A DNA stretch of 13,469 nt from assembly GCA_013003465.1 (NCBI GenBank), contig JABDIZ010000319.1, positions 1 to 13,469 on the forward strand. Direction: 5' to 3'. The notes below the pieces were generated by a model, which was not told the origin of the DNA, ran no database searches, and saw nothing but the letters and a program-made list of their open reading frames with translations. Below are positions 7,629-13,279 of this stretch, in pieces. The translations under genes were made by a program, and so were the position numbers. This DNA comes from Rhodothermaceae bacterium (lineage in GTDB: Bacteria > Bacteroidota > Rhodothermia > Rhodothermales > Rubricoccaceae). How positions within the stretch are numbered: the first letter of the stretch is position 1; each line of letters opens with the position of its first letter.

Positions 7629-7865
7629 ATGGCACGCAAAGATCAGCTCACCGGCAAGGGCCCGATGTCCGGGAACCATGTCTCGCACGCCCACAACAAG
7701 GTGCGGCGGCGCTTCAACGTGAACCTGCAGAAGAAGCGGTTCTACATCCCGGAGGAAGACCGCTGGGTCACCCTCCGCGTCTCGGCCCAGACGCTCAAGA
7801 CGATCAACAAGAACGGTATCAGCGCCGTCCTCAAGGAAGCCCGCGCACAGGGCGTCTCCATCTAA
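7629..7865 (+). CDS. rpmB: 50S ribosomal protein L28 (bL28)
   Basis: A 78-residue protein starting at ATG 7629 (MARKDQLTGKGPMSGNHVSH). It shows the L28 order: Q-TGK-P-GN-VSHA-NK--RRF-NL, then RWVTLRVSAQTLKTINKNGI and an -AVL-- end, at the usual length for Bacteroidota. A GTG at 7524 in the same frame would add 35 residues read through the terminator region and is rejected. It binds 23S rRNA in the large subunit. It heads a cluster with rpmG (19 bp on) and the DUF4295 gene, a conserved order in Bacteroidota and relatives. No Shine-Dalgarno is visible. Confidence 0.96.
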   Translation: MARKDQLTGKGPMSGNHVSHAHNKVRRRFNVNLQKKRFYIPEEDRWVTLRVSAQTLKTINKNGISAVLKEARAQGVSI

Positions 7866-7884
7866 TCCCGAATCCCCTAGAGAG

Positions 7885-8055
7885 ATGGCTAAAGGCAAAG
7901 ACGTCCGCCACCAGGTGATCCTGGAATGCACCGAGTCCCCAGGCACGTCGCGCTACGCGACGATGAAGAACCGCCGCAACACAACCGGCCGCCTGGAACT
8001 CAAGAAGTACAACCCGGTGCTGCGTAAGCACACGCTCCACCGCGAGATCAAGTAA
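7885..8055 (+). CDS. rpmG: 50S ribosomal protein L33 (bL33), zinc-free C-minus form
   Basis: A 56-residue protein from ATG 7885 to TAA 8053-8055. It reads MAKGKDVRHQVILECTESPG, then SRYATMKNRRNTTGRLELKK, YNPVLRKHTLHREIK, which is the L33 pattern. Only one Cys is present, so the two CxxC zinc-binding motifs of the C-plus form are missing; this is the C-minus type that does not need zinc. It lies 19 bp after rpmB and 50 bp before the DUF4295 gene. Confidence 0.95.
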   Translation: MAKGKDVRHQVILECTESPGTSRYATMKNRRNTTGRLELKKYNPVLRKHTLHREIK

Positions 8056-8105
8056 CCACCGCGCCGATGCGCTCCTAGCGCTGCGCGCCCCAGCCCCCGT
8101 TCGTC

Positions 8106-8279
8106 ATGGCGAAGAAAGTCTCCAAGAACCAGCGCACCAACCGCGGTGGCGTCGACGCAAAGCAGATGGCCAAGGTCATCGTCGCCGCGAAGAAGGACAA
8201 CGGCCAATACGAGTTCCGCTCGAAGATGGTCGAAGTCAGCCAAGTGCAGGACGAGCTCAAGGCCGCCAAGGCCAGCTAA
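8106..8279 (+). CDS. DUF4295 ribosome-associated small protein (probably bL38)
   Basis: A 57-residue basic protein from ATG 8106 to TAA 8277-8279 (MAKKVSKNQRTNRGGVDAKQ, then MAKVIVAAKKDNGQYEFRSK and MVEVSQVQDELKAAKAS). Position after rpmB-rpmG, the MAKK start and the AKVI-A-K--NG-Y-F pattern fit DUF4295, a small family of Bacteroidota and relatives. From memory, a protein of this type was seen in a Flavobacterium ribosome structure and named bL38; I am not certain of the mapping. The central region is more divergent than in classic Bacteroidetes members. A terminator follows 21 bp downstream. Confidence 0.8.
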   Translation: MAKKVSKNQRTNRGGVDAKQMAKVIVAAKKDNGQYEFRSKMVEVSQVQDELKAAKAS

Positions 8280-8300
8280 GCGTCTACCTGCTCGATTCTG

Positions 8301-8333
8301 ACGAGGCGGCTCCACGGCGGAGTCGCCTCGTTT
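8301..8333. terminator. Probable bidirectional terminator
   Basis: Arms ACGAGGCGGCTCC (8301-8313) and GGAGTCGCCTCGT (8319-8331) pair over 13 bp with one G-U, around the loop ACGGC, followed by a short T tract (TTTG). It lies between the convergent DUF4295 gene and the minus-strand membrane gene ending at 8352, so it can serve both. Confidence 0.75.
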
Positions 8334-8351
8334 GCGTTGGCCCGGTTCGCG

Positions 8352-8813
8352 TTAGCGCTCACCGCGCCAGAGACTCAGCCAGTAGAGGTACTTGGCCTCG
8401 GTGGGGAAGAAGAGGTACGCAAAGGCGAAGAACGGCACAACGAAGGCGAGGTTGATCAACTCGCCCGTGAGGAACGCCGCGATGGCTGCGAAGAAGGCCG
8501 ACGCCTCCATGAGCGCGATGGCGATGAGGCCCCGCTGCCGGATGAGCATCGCGGCCTCGTCGTAGGTGCCCGCCTTGGGGAGTTGATCGGTCAGGTTGCG
8601 CTGGATGGCAAACGCCGCGGCAATGGCGCCCAGGCTAATCGCGGCATTGAGGTAGAAGAACAGGCTCCCGTCCTCCATCGTCCCCCCTGAACCTGAGGAG
8701 GTCAGAAAGACCATCACGGCGACGAGCAGCACCACGCCCATCACGATGGCGAGCCAGAGGATGCGGTTGGTGCGGAGGTCGGCGCCGATGCGCTCGGGGG
8801 CAGGCATATCCAT
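8352..8813 (-). CDS. Small four-helix integral membrane protein, unknown function
   Basis: A 153-residue protein starting at ATG 8813 (MDMPAPERIGADLRTNRILW); a second ATG two codons on (8807) is possible. Four hydrophobic helices are visible: about 19-38 (WLAIVMGVVLLVAVMVFLT), 50-69 (FFYLNAAISLGAIAAAFAI), 93-114 (GLIAIALMEASAFFAAIAAF) and 117-136 (ELINLAFVVPFFAFAYLFFP). No catalytic motif is seen and I do not recognise the family. The open frame continues upstream to 9194, but that extension is the antisense of tRNA-Pro and tRNA-Arg and is not real. A -7-like TATCTTCG ends 4 nt before the ATG, suggesting a leaderless mRNA. Confidence 0.8.
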   Translation of the reverse strand: MDMPAPERIGADLRTNRILWLAIVMGVVLLVAVMVFLTSSGSGGTMEDGSLFFYLNAAISLGAIAAAFAIQRNLTDQLPKAGTYDEAAMLIRQRGLIAIALMEASAFFAAIAAFLTGELINLAFVVPFFAFAYLFFPTEAKYLYWLSLWRGER

Positions 8814-8817
8814 GCCG

Positions 8818-8825
8818 CGAAGATA
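8818..8825 (-). promoter_or_regulatory. Candidate -7 promoter element for the 8352-8813 gene
   Basis: The minus strand reads TATCTTCG, then CGGC, then the ATG at 8813. The fit to TAnnTTTG has one mismatch, and the spacing to the ATG is identical to that at 3489-3496. It lies back to back with the tRNA-Pro element at 8859-8866. Confidence 0.4.
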
Positions 8826-8858
8826 GCGCGGAGGGCGCAGCAGGCGCACAAACGGCCG

Positions 8859-8866
8859 TATCTTGG
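8859..8866 (+). promoter_or_regulatory. Candidate -7 element upstream of tRNA-Pro/tRNA-Arg
   Basis: TATCTTGG ends 19 nt before the tRNA-Pro gene. It matches the same TA(C/T)CTTnG pattern found before tRNA-Cys. No -33 TTG is visible 17-23 nt upstream, so assignment rests on the -7 similarity alone. Confidence 0.35.
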
Positions 8867-8885
8867 CACGTGTGCTTCGGCACCT

Positions 8886-8959
8886 CGGGGCGTGGCGCAG
8901 CCCGGTAGCGCGTCTGGTTTGGGACCAGAAGGTCGTCGGTTCGAATCCGGCCGCCCCGA
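8886..8959 (+). tRNA. tRNA-Pro (anticodon TGG)
   Basis: The 74-nt cloverleaf has acceptor arms CGGGGCG and CGCCCCG, an anticodon stem TCTGG/CCAGA enclosing the loop TTTGGGA with TGG at 8920-8922, and a T arm with TTCGAAT. The discriminator is A8959; CCA is not encoded (CAC follows). It is probably co-transcribed with tRNA-Arg 24 bp downstream. Confidence 0.95.
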
Positions 8960-8983
8960 CACTGCCGCTCGGCAGGGCGTATT

Positions 8984-9060
8984 GCGCCTGTAGCTCAGCT
9001 GGATAGAGCAGCGGTCTTCTAAACCGCAGGTCGCAGGTTCGAGTCCTGCCGGGCGCGCCA
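8984..9060 (+). tRNA. tRNA-Arg (anticodon TCT), CCA encoded
   Basis: Acceptor arms are GCGCCTG (8984-8990) and CGGGCGC (9050-9056), with one U-G pair. The anticodon stem GCGGT/ACCGC encloses CTTCTAA with TCT at 9018-9020. T arm is GCAGG TTCGAGT CCTGC. Discriminator G9057 is followed by an encoded CCA (9058-9060), unlike the other three tRNAs here. The spacer from tRNA-Pro contains a small CTGCC/GGCAG hairpin, plausibly for processing. Confidence 0.95.
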
Positions 9061-9144
9061 GACCACGCAGCCCTCACACCGGGGAGCTGTACGTTCGGCG
9101 GGTGTTCGATGCGCTGGATCTCACCCTGATTCCCCGTGTGACTT

Positions 9145-9885
9145 ATGCGCCGCCTCTTTCTGATCCTCGCCGTCCTCGTCCTGGCGCATGGCACCGTCCG
9201 GGCTCAGTCAGAAGAGTTTCCGAGCCTCTACAAGGTGACGCTCGTCCGCGCCGCACCCGGCCATCTGATCGATCTGATCGACCTCTACAAGGAACATCAG
9301 CCGGTTTATGCTGCCAGCGGCGATGGGGCTCCGTTCTGGATGCGCCACAGCCAGGGCGACCAGTGGGACCTGATGCTCCTGTTTCCGATGGGCAGCTACG
9401 GGGCTTATTACCACCCCGATCGTATAGAGCTGCGCGAGGCCCAGGCGGAAGCGTGGCGCGCGTTTGAGGAGCGCTTCCACGAGATCGTTGCCTGGCAGTC
9501 TGACCTGTTCGTCTACGGCCCGGCGCTCCCGGCGGTGGAGGCAGGCTTTGAGGACGCGGGCTTCTTTCATGTCGAGATGTTCGAGGCCCTCCCCGGGCAT
9601 CACGAGGAATTGATCGAGCAGCGCCGGATGGAGAATGCGTATCTGCGGCGGCTCCACCGGCCGGAGAATCTGCTCTTCATCAAGAGCCAGGGTGCGTCGG
9701 TGGACGTGTTCACGCTGGGCTTCTACCGAGACATCCAGCACTTCGCCGAGAGCGCCGATATCCCGCTGGACGACGAGGACGCCGCCGCCCGCGCGGCCGG
9801 ATTCGAGAGCGTCTACACCATCAGCCCGTACCTGCGCTCGCTGATTCGCGAACACCACGACACACTGGCGGTCGCCATTCGCTGA
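9145..9885 (+). CDS. Exported protein with two tandem dimeric alpha/beta-barrel-like domains
   Basis: A 246-residue protein starting at ATG 9145 with a signal peptide (MRRLFLILAVLVLAHGTVRA, cleavage near 20/21). The mature part appears to repeat a ferredoxin-like half: residues about 27-90 (YKVTLVRAAPGHLIDLIDLY, later WDLMLLFPMGSYGAYY) and about 140-200 (FHVEMFEALPGHHEELIEQR, later VDVFTLGFYRDIQHF). The shared beta-(x)APGH/ALPGH-helix-beta pattern resembles NIPSNAP or antibiotic-biosynthesis-monooxygenase-type dimeric alpha/beta barrels, which often bind small ligands; no catalytic residue can be assigned. It follows tRNA-Arg by 84 bp, with a weak -7-like TACGTTCG at 9090-9097. Function unknown. 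Confidence 0.75.
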   Translation: MRRLFLILAVLVLAHGTVRAQSEEFPSLYKVTLVRAAPGHLIDLIDLYKEHQPVYAASGDGAPFWMRHSQGDQWDLMLLFPMGSYGAYYHPDRIELREAQAEAWRAFEERFHEIVAWQSDLFVYGPALPAVEAGFEDAGFFHVEMFEALPGHHEELIEQRRMENAYLRRLHRPENLLFIKSQGASVDVFTLGFYRDIQHFAESADIPLDDEDAAARAAGFESVYTISPYLRSLIREHHDTLAVAIR

Positions 9886-9927
9886 GCCCTCACCGGGAAT
9901 CCGCGGAGTACGCGGGCGCCAACGCCG

Positions 9928-9935
9928 TATCTTAG
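9928..9935 (+). promoter_or_regulatory. Candidate -7 element for tRNA-Cys
   Basis: TATCTTAG ends 8 nt before the mature tRNA-Cys 5' end, the distance expected if transcription begins a few bases before the tRNA. It fits TAnnTTTG with one mismatch. No -33 TTG is apparent. Confidence 0.45.
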
Positions 9936-9943
9936 ACGCATCC

Positions 9944-10014
9944 GGTGCCGTGGCCGAGGGGTTAGGCGCGGGTCTGCAAAACCCGTTACAGCGGTTCGAA
10001 TCCGCTCGGCACCT
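9944..10014 (+). tRNA. tRNA-Cys (anticodon GCA)
   Basis: The 71-nt cloverleaf has acceptor arms GGTGCCG and CGGCACC, anticodon stem CGGGT/ACCCG enclosing CTGCAAA with GCA at 9976-9978, and T arm AGCGG TTCGAAT CCGCT. Discriminator is T10014, the usual U73 of tRNA-Cys. CCA is not encoded (CCG follows). Confidence 0.95.
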
Positions 10015-10055
10015 CCGCGCTCGCCTCTCTACCCGAGAAGCGGGCGCTAATTTTT

Positions 10056-10063
10056 TACCTTAG
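10056..10063 (+). promoter_or_regulatory. Candidate -7 element for the His-rich/TonB-receptor operon
   Basis: TACCTTAG follows a T6 run (10051-10056), in the only AT-rich patch between tRNA-Cys and the ATG at 10107. It fits TAnnTTTG with one mismatch and would give a 5' leader of about 35-40 nt. The T run could also be read as the tail of a weak tRNA-Cys terminator, since CCCGAGAAGCGGG precedes it (short CCCG/CGGG stem). Confidence 0.35.
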
Positions 10064-10106
10064 CCGATCCGGACCCTCTTCGCTGCTTTCCGCGTAGGGC
10101 TCGCCA

Positions 10107-10490
10107 ATGGACCGTCTACGTCTCTATAGCGCTCCGCTGTTGCTCGCCGTGCTGGCGGCAGGCGGCGTGTTGGCGCCGTCGGTCCACCGCGTGGACCACG
10201 CGCAGGAGACGACCCGCTATCGTGCCGACCACGTAGCGGCAGCGACACACCACCATCATGCGGTGGGCGACGCACATGGCACCGAGGTCGTCGCTCCGTG
10301 CCCGGAACCGATGGCCATCGACTGGACGTGCGTGCTCTGTCACGGCGTCTCGGTACACCTGCCGGTCGTGGCGACTGCGCTGCTTCTGCCCTCGCGCTCA
10401 GCCCGTCACGAGACTGCCGCGTCGGTGCGAGTCACGGCAGCGGCATCGGGCCCTCGTTCGATTCGCGGACCACCGGTTCAGGCTGCCTGA
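10107..10490 (+). CDS. Small exported or membrane His/Cys-rich protein, DUF2946-like; putative metal binding
   Basis: A 127-residue protein with an N-terminal signal or membrane segment (LYSAPLLLAVLAAGGVLAPS, about 7-26), then a His-rich stretch (H27, H31, H42, H48-H51, H57), C65, a CVLCHG motif (C75, C78, H79), a second hydrophobic stretch (about 81-95), and an Arg-Gly-Pro-Pro end. This layout (N-terminal hydrophobic segment, His cluster, CxxCH, RGPP/RAPP tail) is what I know from DUF2946-type proteins, usually found beside metal-related genes. It lies 39 bp before the ZnuD-like TonB receptor, almost certainly in the same operon. By inference it binds zinc or copper in the periplasm. The stop codon overlaps a 21-bp palindrome. 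Domain assignment is tentative; the metal-binding residues are directly visible. Confidence 0.7.
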   Translation: MDRLRLYSAPLLLAVLAAGGVLAPSVHRVDHAQETTRYRADHVAAATHHHHAVGDAHGTEVVAPCPEPMAIDWTCVLCHGVSVHLPVVATALLLPSRSARHETAASVRVTAAASGPRSIRGPPVQAA

Positions 10491-10494
10491 ACCG
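10474..10494. promoter_or_regulatory. 21-bp palindrome between the His-rich gene and the TonB receptor gene
   Basis: Arms CGGTTCAGGC (10474-10483) and GCCTGAACCG (10485-10494) are perfect inverted repeats around one central T. It covers the stop codon of the His-rich gene and ends 35 bp before the ATG at 10530. As DNA it is a plausible operator; as RNA it could form a 9-bp stem with a CTG loop near the receptor's start. No T tract follows. Role inferred only. Confidence 0.6.
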
Positions 10495-10529
10495 CTCCTC
10501 CGCATGTTTCTCGAACGACTGGTTTTCTC

Positions 10530-12800
10530 ATGCTCCGACTGCTTGTGTCGGCGTGCTGCTTCCTGCTGCCCCTTGCTGGCACCGCGCACGCCCAGACGAT
10601 TCAGGGCCGCGTGACCGATGGCGAAACCGGGCAGCCCCTGCCCGGTGCCGCCGTCCTCCTGCCCACCGCCGACCTCGGCGCCACTACAACCTCTGACGGC
10701 CGCTACACCCTCGCTCTGCCCACCCCCGGCGCCTACCGCGTCGTCTTCCGCTTCGTCGGCTACAAGACCGAGACGCGTAGCATCACCCTGAGCGAGGGCG
10801 GCACGTCCACGCTCGATGTAGTCCTCGCGCCTTCGTTCGTCGAAGTGGGCGACGTGACCGTGACGGCCAAGGCCAACGCCGCTGACCTGCTCTCGACACC
10901 GCAATCGGTCGCCATCGTAGACGAACGAGCACTCGACCGCAGCGCGGGCGGTACGCCGATGGATGCCCTCGACGACGTGGCGGGCGTACGCCTACTGCGC
11001 ACGGGTCCGGCCATCGCCAAACCCGTCATCCGCGGCCTGACCTCTCAGCGCGTCCTCATCGTCGCGGACGGCGTGCGCCAGGAGGGCCAGCAGTGGGGCG
11101 ATGAGCACGGTCCCGAGATCGGCGGGGCGGACGTGGACCGCATCGAAGTCGTGCGGGGGCCGCTGAGCCTGCTCTACGGCTCCGACGCCCTCGGCGGTGT
11201 CATCCAAACGACCCACGACGGCCTCTTCGCCTACGACGACGCCCTCGCAGGGGAGGCCACGGCAACAGGCCTCACGGGCACCAACCAGGGCGCGGCCACG
11301 CTCACGCTCGGCGGACGGGCAGGCGCGTGGGCCTACGAGGCGCGCGGGGGGGGGCTTCGCGCCGGGCAGATCGACACCCCGGACGGTCTCCTACCCAACA
11401 CCGCGCAGGAAAACTGGACGGCCTCCGGACGCCTCGGCTACGAATGGGCGCCCCAGAGCCGCGTGATTGCTACCGCAGGATGGTTTGATACCACGCTCGG
11501 CCTCTTCGAACCCGAGTTCCTCGACGACGGCGAGGCCCCGGACCTCAGCCGTTACGAGATCGGCGAACCGTCGCAGCGCGTGCAGCACGGCCGCCTCGGC
11601 CTCCGGGCCGATGTGCCGCTCGGCCGTAACCGGCTGGAGATCATCACCGCGCTCCAACAGAACCGCCGCCAAGAGTTCGAGGGCGAGGAGGCTGAAGCGG
11701 GGCCGGTATCGGGTGACGCAGAGCCCGCGCTGTTCCTGCGTCTCACGACGGGCACCGCCGATGTGCGTTTGCATCACCGCCCGGTCGGGAAGCTGTTCGG
11801 TACGGTCGGCGTGAGCGGAATGTGGCAGGAAAACGAAACCCTCGCCGAAGAAACCCTGATCCCCGCCGCCACGACGCTGAACGGCGCGATCTACGTGACG
11901 GAAGAACTCGTTCTCCCTACGCTCACGCTCGATGCCGGGCTCCGCTTCGACGCGCGGGCCCTCGACGTACAGACGAACGATGACCTCGGTGTCCTCGCGC
12001 AGACGCGCAGCTACACCGCGCTTACGGGGGCGCTCGGCGCCGCCTGGCAACCCCGCGGCGACTTCTCGCTGGCCCTCAACGTCGGACGGGCCTTCCGCGC
12101 GCCGCAGCTCATCGAACTGTTCGGCAATGGCGTCCACGAGGGCACGCTCCGCTTCGAGCGCGGCGCTGTAGATCTTACGCCCGAGTCGAATCTCTCCCTC
12201 GACGGCGTAGCACGCTACCGCACCCCGCACGTCTATGCTGAAGTCAGCGGCTTCGTCAATCAGATCGATGCCTACATCTTCCCGCGAGCCACGGCCGAGA
12301 TTGATCCCGAGAGTGGTTTCGTGATCTACGACTTCACCCAGGCCAATGCCCGTCTCGTCGGCGCAGAGTTCCGGCTGGACATCCATCCGCATGCGTTGCA
12401 CGGCCTCGGCCTCCACTTCTCCGGCGATGCTACGAGGGGTACCAACCGCGAGACGGATGTGCCGCTTCCGTTCATCCCGCCCGCGCGCCTGCGGTCCGCC
12501 GTGGAGTACAAGGCTGAACAACTCGGCCCGGCACGCGACCTCGAAGCACGCTTCGGTCCTACGTTCGTCGCGGCGCAGGATCGCCCGGAACTCCCTGAAG
12601 AAATCCCGACAGACGCCTCTATCGTCTGGGATCTCTCGCTCGGGGCCGCTTTCCCAAGCGGAGGGCTAACCATCACCCCCATGCTCTCCGTGGACAACCT
12701 GTTTGACACCGCCTACGTGGACCCACTGAGCCGATTCCGACCCTACGGCGTGTTCGCCCCTGGCCGGAGCGTGCGTCTGAGCCTCCGCGTAGGCTTCTGA
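10530..12800 (+). CDS. TonB-dependent outer-membrane receptor, ZnuD-like, with N-terminal CarboxypepD_reg-like domain
   Basis: A 756-residue receptor. A signal peptide (MLRLLVSACCFLLPLAGTAHA, cleavage near 21/22) is followed by a carboxypeptidase-regulatory-like domain at about 24-100 (GRVTDGETGQPLPGAAV, SDGRYTLALP). A TonB-box-like DVTVTA lies near 108-113. The plug is at about 120-228 (DALDDVAGVRL, VIRGLTSQRVLIVADGVRQ, QQWGDEHGPEI, DRIEVVRGPLSLLYGSDALG). The barrel fills the rest, ends in Phe, and carries FRAPQLIELFGNGVHEGTLR near 519-540, which with the DEHGPEI segment is typical of the ZnuD-like group. It takes a ligand across the outer membrane using TonB energy. Zinc, or another transition metal, is inferred from the family and the His/Cys-rich partner upstream; a siderophore-type substrate cannot be excluded. 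No terminator is obvious just after the stop. Confidence 0.9.
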   Translation: MLRLLVSACCFLLPLAGTAHAQTIQGRVTDGETGQPLPGAAVLLPTADLGATTTSDGRYTLALPTPGAYRVVFRFVGYKTETRSITLSEGGTSTLDVVLAPSFVEVGDVTVTAKANAADLLSTPQSVAIVDERALDRSAGGTPMDALDDVAGVRLLRTGPAIAKPVIRGLTSQRVLIVADGVRQEGQQWGDEHGPEIGGADVDRIEVVRGPLSLLYGSDALGGVIQTTHDGLFAYDDALAGEATATGLTGTNQGAATLTLGGRAGAWAYEARGGGLRAGQIDTPDGLLPNTAQENWTASGRLGYEWAPQSRVIATAGWFDTTLGLFEPEFLDDGEAPDLSRYEIGEPSQRVQHGRLGLRADVPLGRNRLEIITALQQNRRQEFEGEEAEAGPVSGDAEPALFLRLTTGTADVRLHHRPVGKLFGTVGVSGMWQENETLAEETLIPAATTLNGAIYVTEELVLPTLTLDAGLRFDARALDVQTNDDLGVLAQTRSYTALTGALGAAWQPRGDFSLALNVGRAFRAPQLIELFGNGVHEGTLRFERGAVDLTPESNLSLDGVARYRTPHVYAEVSGFVNQIDAYIFPRATAEIDPESGFVIYDFTQANARLVGAEFRLDIHPHALHGLGLHFSGDATRGTNRETDVPLPFIPPARLRSAVEYKAEQLGPARDLEARFGPTFVAAQDRPELPEEIPTDASIVWDLSLGAAFPSGGLTITPMLSVDNLFDTAYVDPLSRFRPYGVFAPGRSVRLSLRVGF

Positions 12801-12847
12801 ACGCCGTTTTCAGAGCCGCTTGACAGAACCCAACGACGGAAGCGCCG

Positions 12848-12855
12848 TAGATTGC
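12848..12855 (+). promoter_or_regulatory. Candidate promoter (-7 element) for tRNA-Lys
   Basis: TAGATTGC lies 4 nt before the mature tRNA 5' end, fitting TAnnTTTG with its last two bases different. A TTGACA at 12820-12825 is upstream, but the 22-nt gap is too long for a classical sigma-70 pair and slightly long for the Bacteroidota TTG to -7 distance. Confidence 0.35.
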
Positions 12856-12859
12856 TTTT

Positions 12860-12933
<74 letters not shown>

Positions 12934-12941
12934 CCTATCAG

Positions 12942-12983
12942 AATGCCCGTAATCGCGCTTAATCGTCGATTACGGGCATTTTT
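12942..12983 (+). terminator. Rho-independent terminator after tRNA-Lys
   Basis: Arms AATGCCCGTAATCG (12942-12955) and CGATTACGGGCATT (12967-12980) form a perfect 14-bp stem around an 11-nt loop, followed by a T tract ending at 12983. It begins 9 nt after the tRNA. If an element is integrated in the tRNA, this terminator belongs to the element side. Confidence 0.88.
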
Positions 12984-13279
12984 ACATTGTTCCGGCTGGC
13001 CGGACCAAAGTACCCCGTTCCGCTCCCGTCGGCTCCCATCCGGCTTTGTCCGCGCAGAGGCGTACCCCAGGCGTACCCATTGTTGCGACGAGTATCTCAG
13101 CCGGATCGGCCCTCTCGACGCCGCGCTGCGGGTTTCTGGGAGACGAAGGCGTACCCGTATTATGCGGGCGTACCCACTCGGTAGCTGGGTAGATCTGCCA
13201 TGAGTGGTCCGACTGATCTCTGCCGAATGGTCTTTCGGTTCAAGAGCCCCCCGCAGTAGTCCCTACAGCGTAGTAACTC
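12984..13279. other. Non-coding end region of a putative integrated element
   Basis: Between the tRNA-Lys terminator and the recombinase stop I see no credible gene. It holds the GGCGTACCC repeats, the inverted GTACCCCG, and a small palindrome TCCGGC-TG-GCCGGA (12991-13004). This fits an attachment-site arm region. Confidence 0.5.
13059..13175 (+). repeat. Two pairs of GGCGTACCC direct repeats; candidate integrase arm sites
   Basis: Four perfect copies of GGCGTACCC occur at 13059-13067, 13070-13078, 13148-13156 and 13167-13175: a close pair (11-bp period), a 69-bp gap, then a pair with 19-bp period. A related GTACCCCG (13010-13017) is an inverted near-copy of the tRNA-Lys 3' end (CGGGGGTAC). 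Their place between a tRNA and a tyrosine recombinase gene is that of arm-type binding sites of integrases or excision factors. Open frames running across this region (12943-13203) reflect the repeats and lack stable protein character. Confidence 0.6.

Noticed and set aside
8814..9194. N-terminal extension of the minus-strand membrane protein frame
   Set aside because: It is the antisense of tRNA-Pro and tRNA-Arg; translations such as TRTCDLRFRRPLLYPAE and GFEPTTFWSQTRRATG are the well-known spurious peptides from reading tRNA genes backwards.
9901..9915. CCGCG-GAGTA-CGCGG hairpin after the alpha/beta-barrel gene
   Set aside because: The stem is only 5 bp and no T tract follows, so it is too weak to call a terminator.
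11391..12521. 376-codon minus-strand open frame inside the TonB receptor
   Set aside because: Antisense shadow of a confidently recognised receptor gene.
13059..13175. CRISPR-like array
   Set aside because: Repeats are only 9 bp, irregularly spaced and four in number; they do not have CRISPR repeat or spacer lengths.
12943..13203. 86-codon plus-strand open frame after tRNA-Lys
   Set aside because: It begins inside the terminator hairpin and runs through the GGCGTACCC repeats; no protein features.
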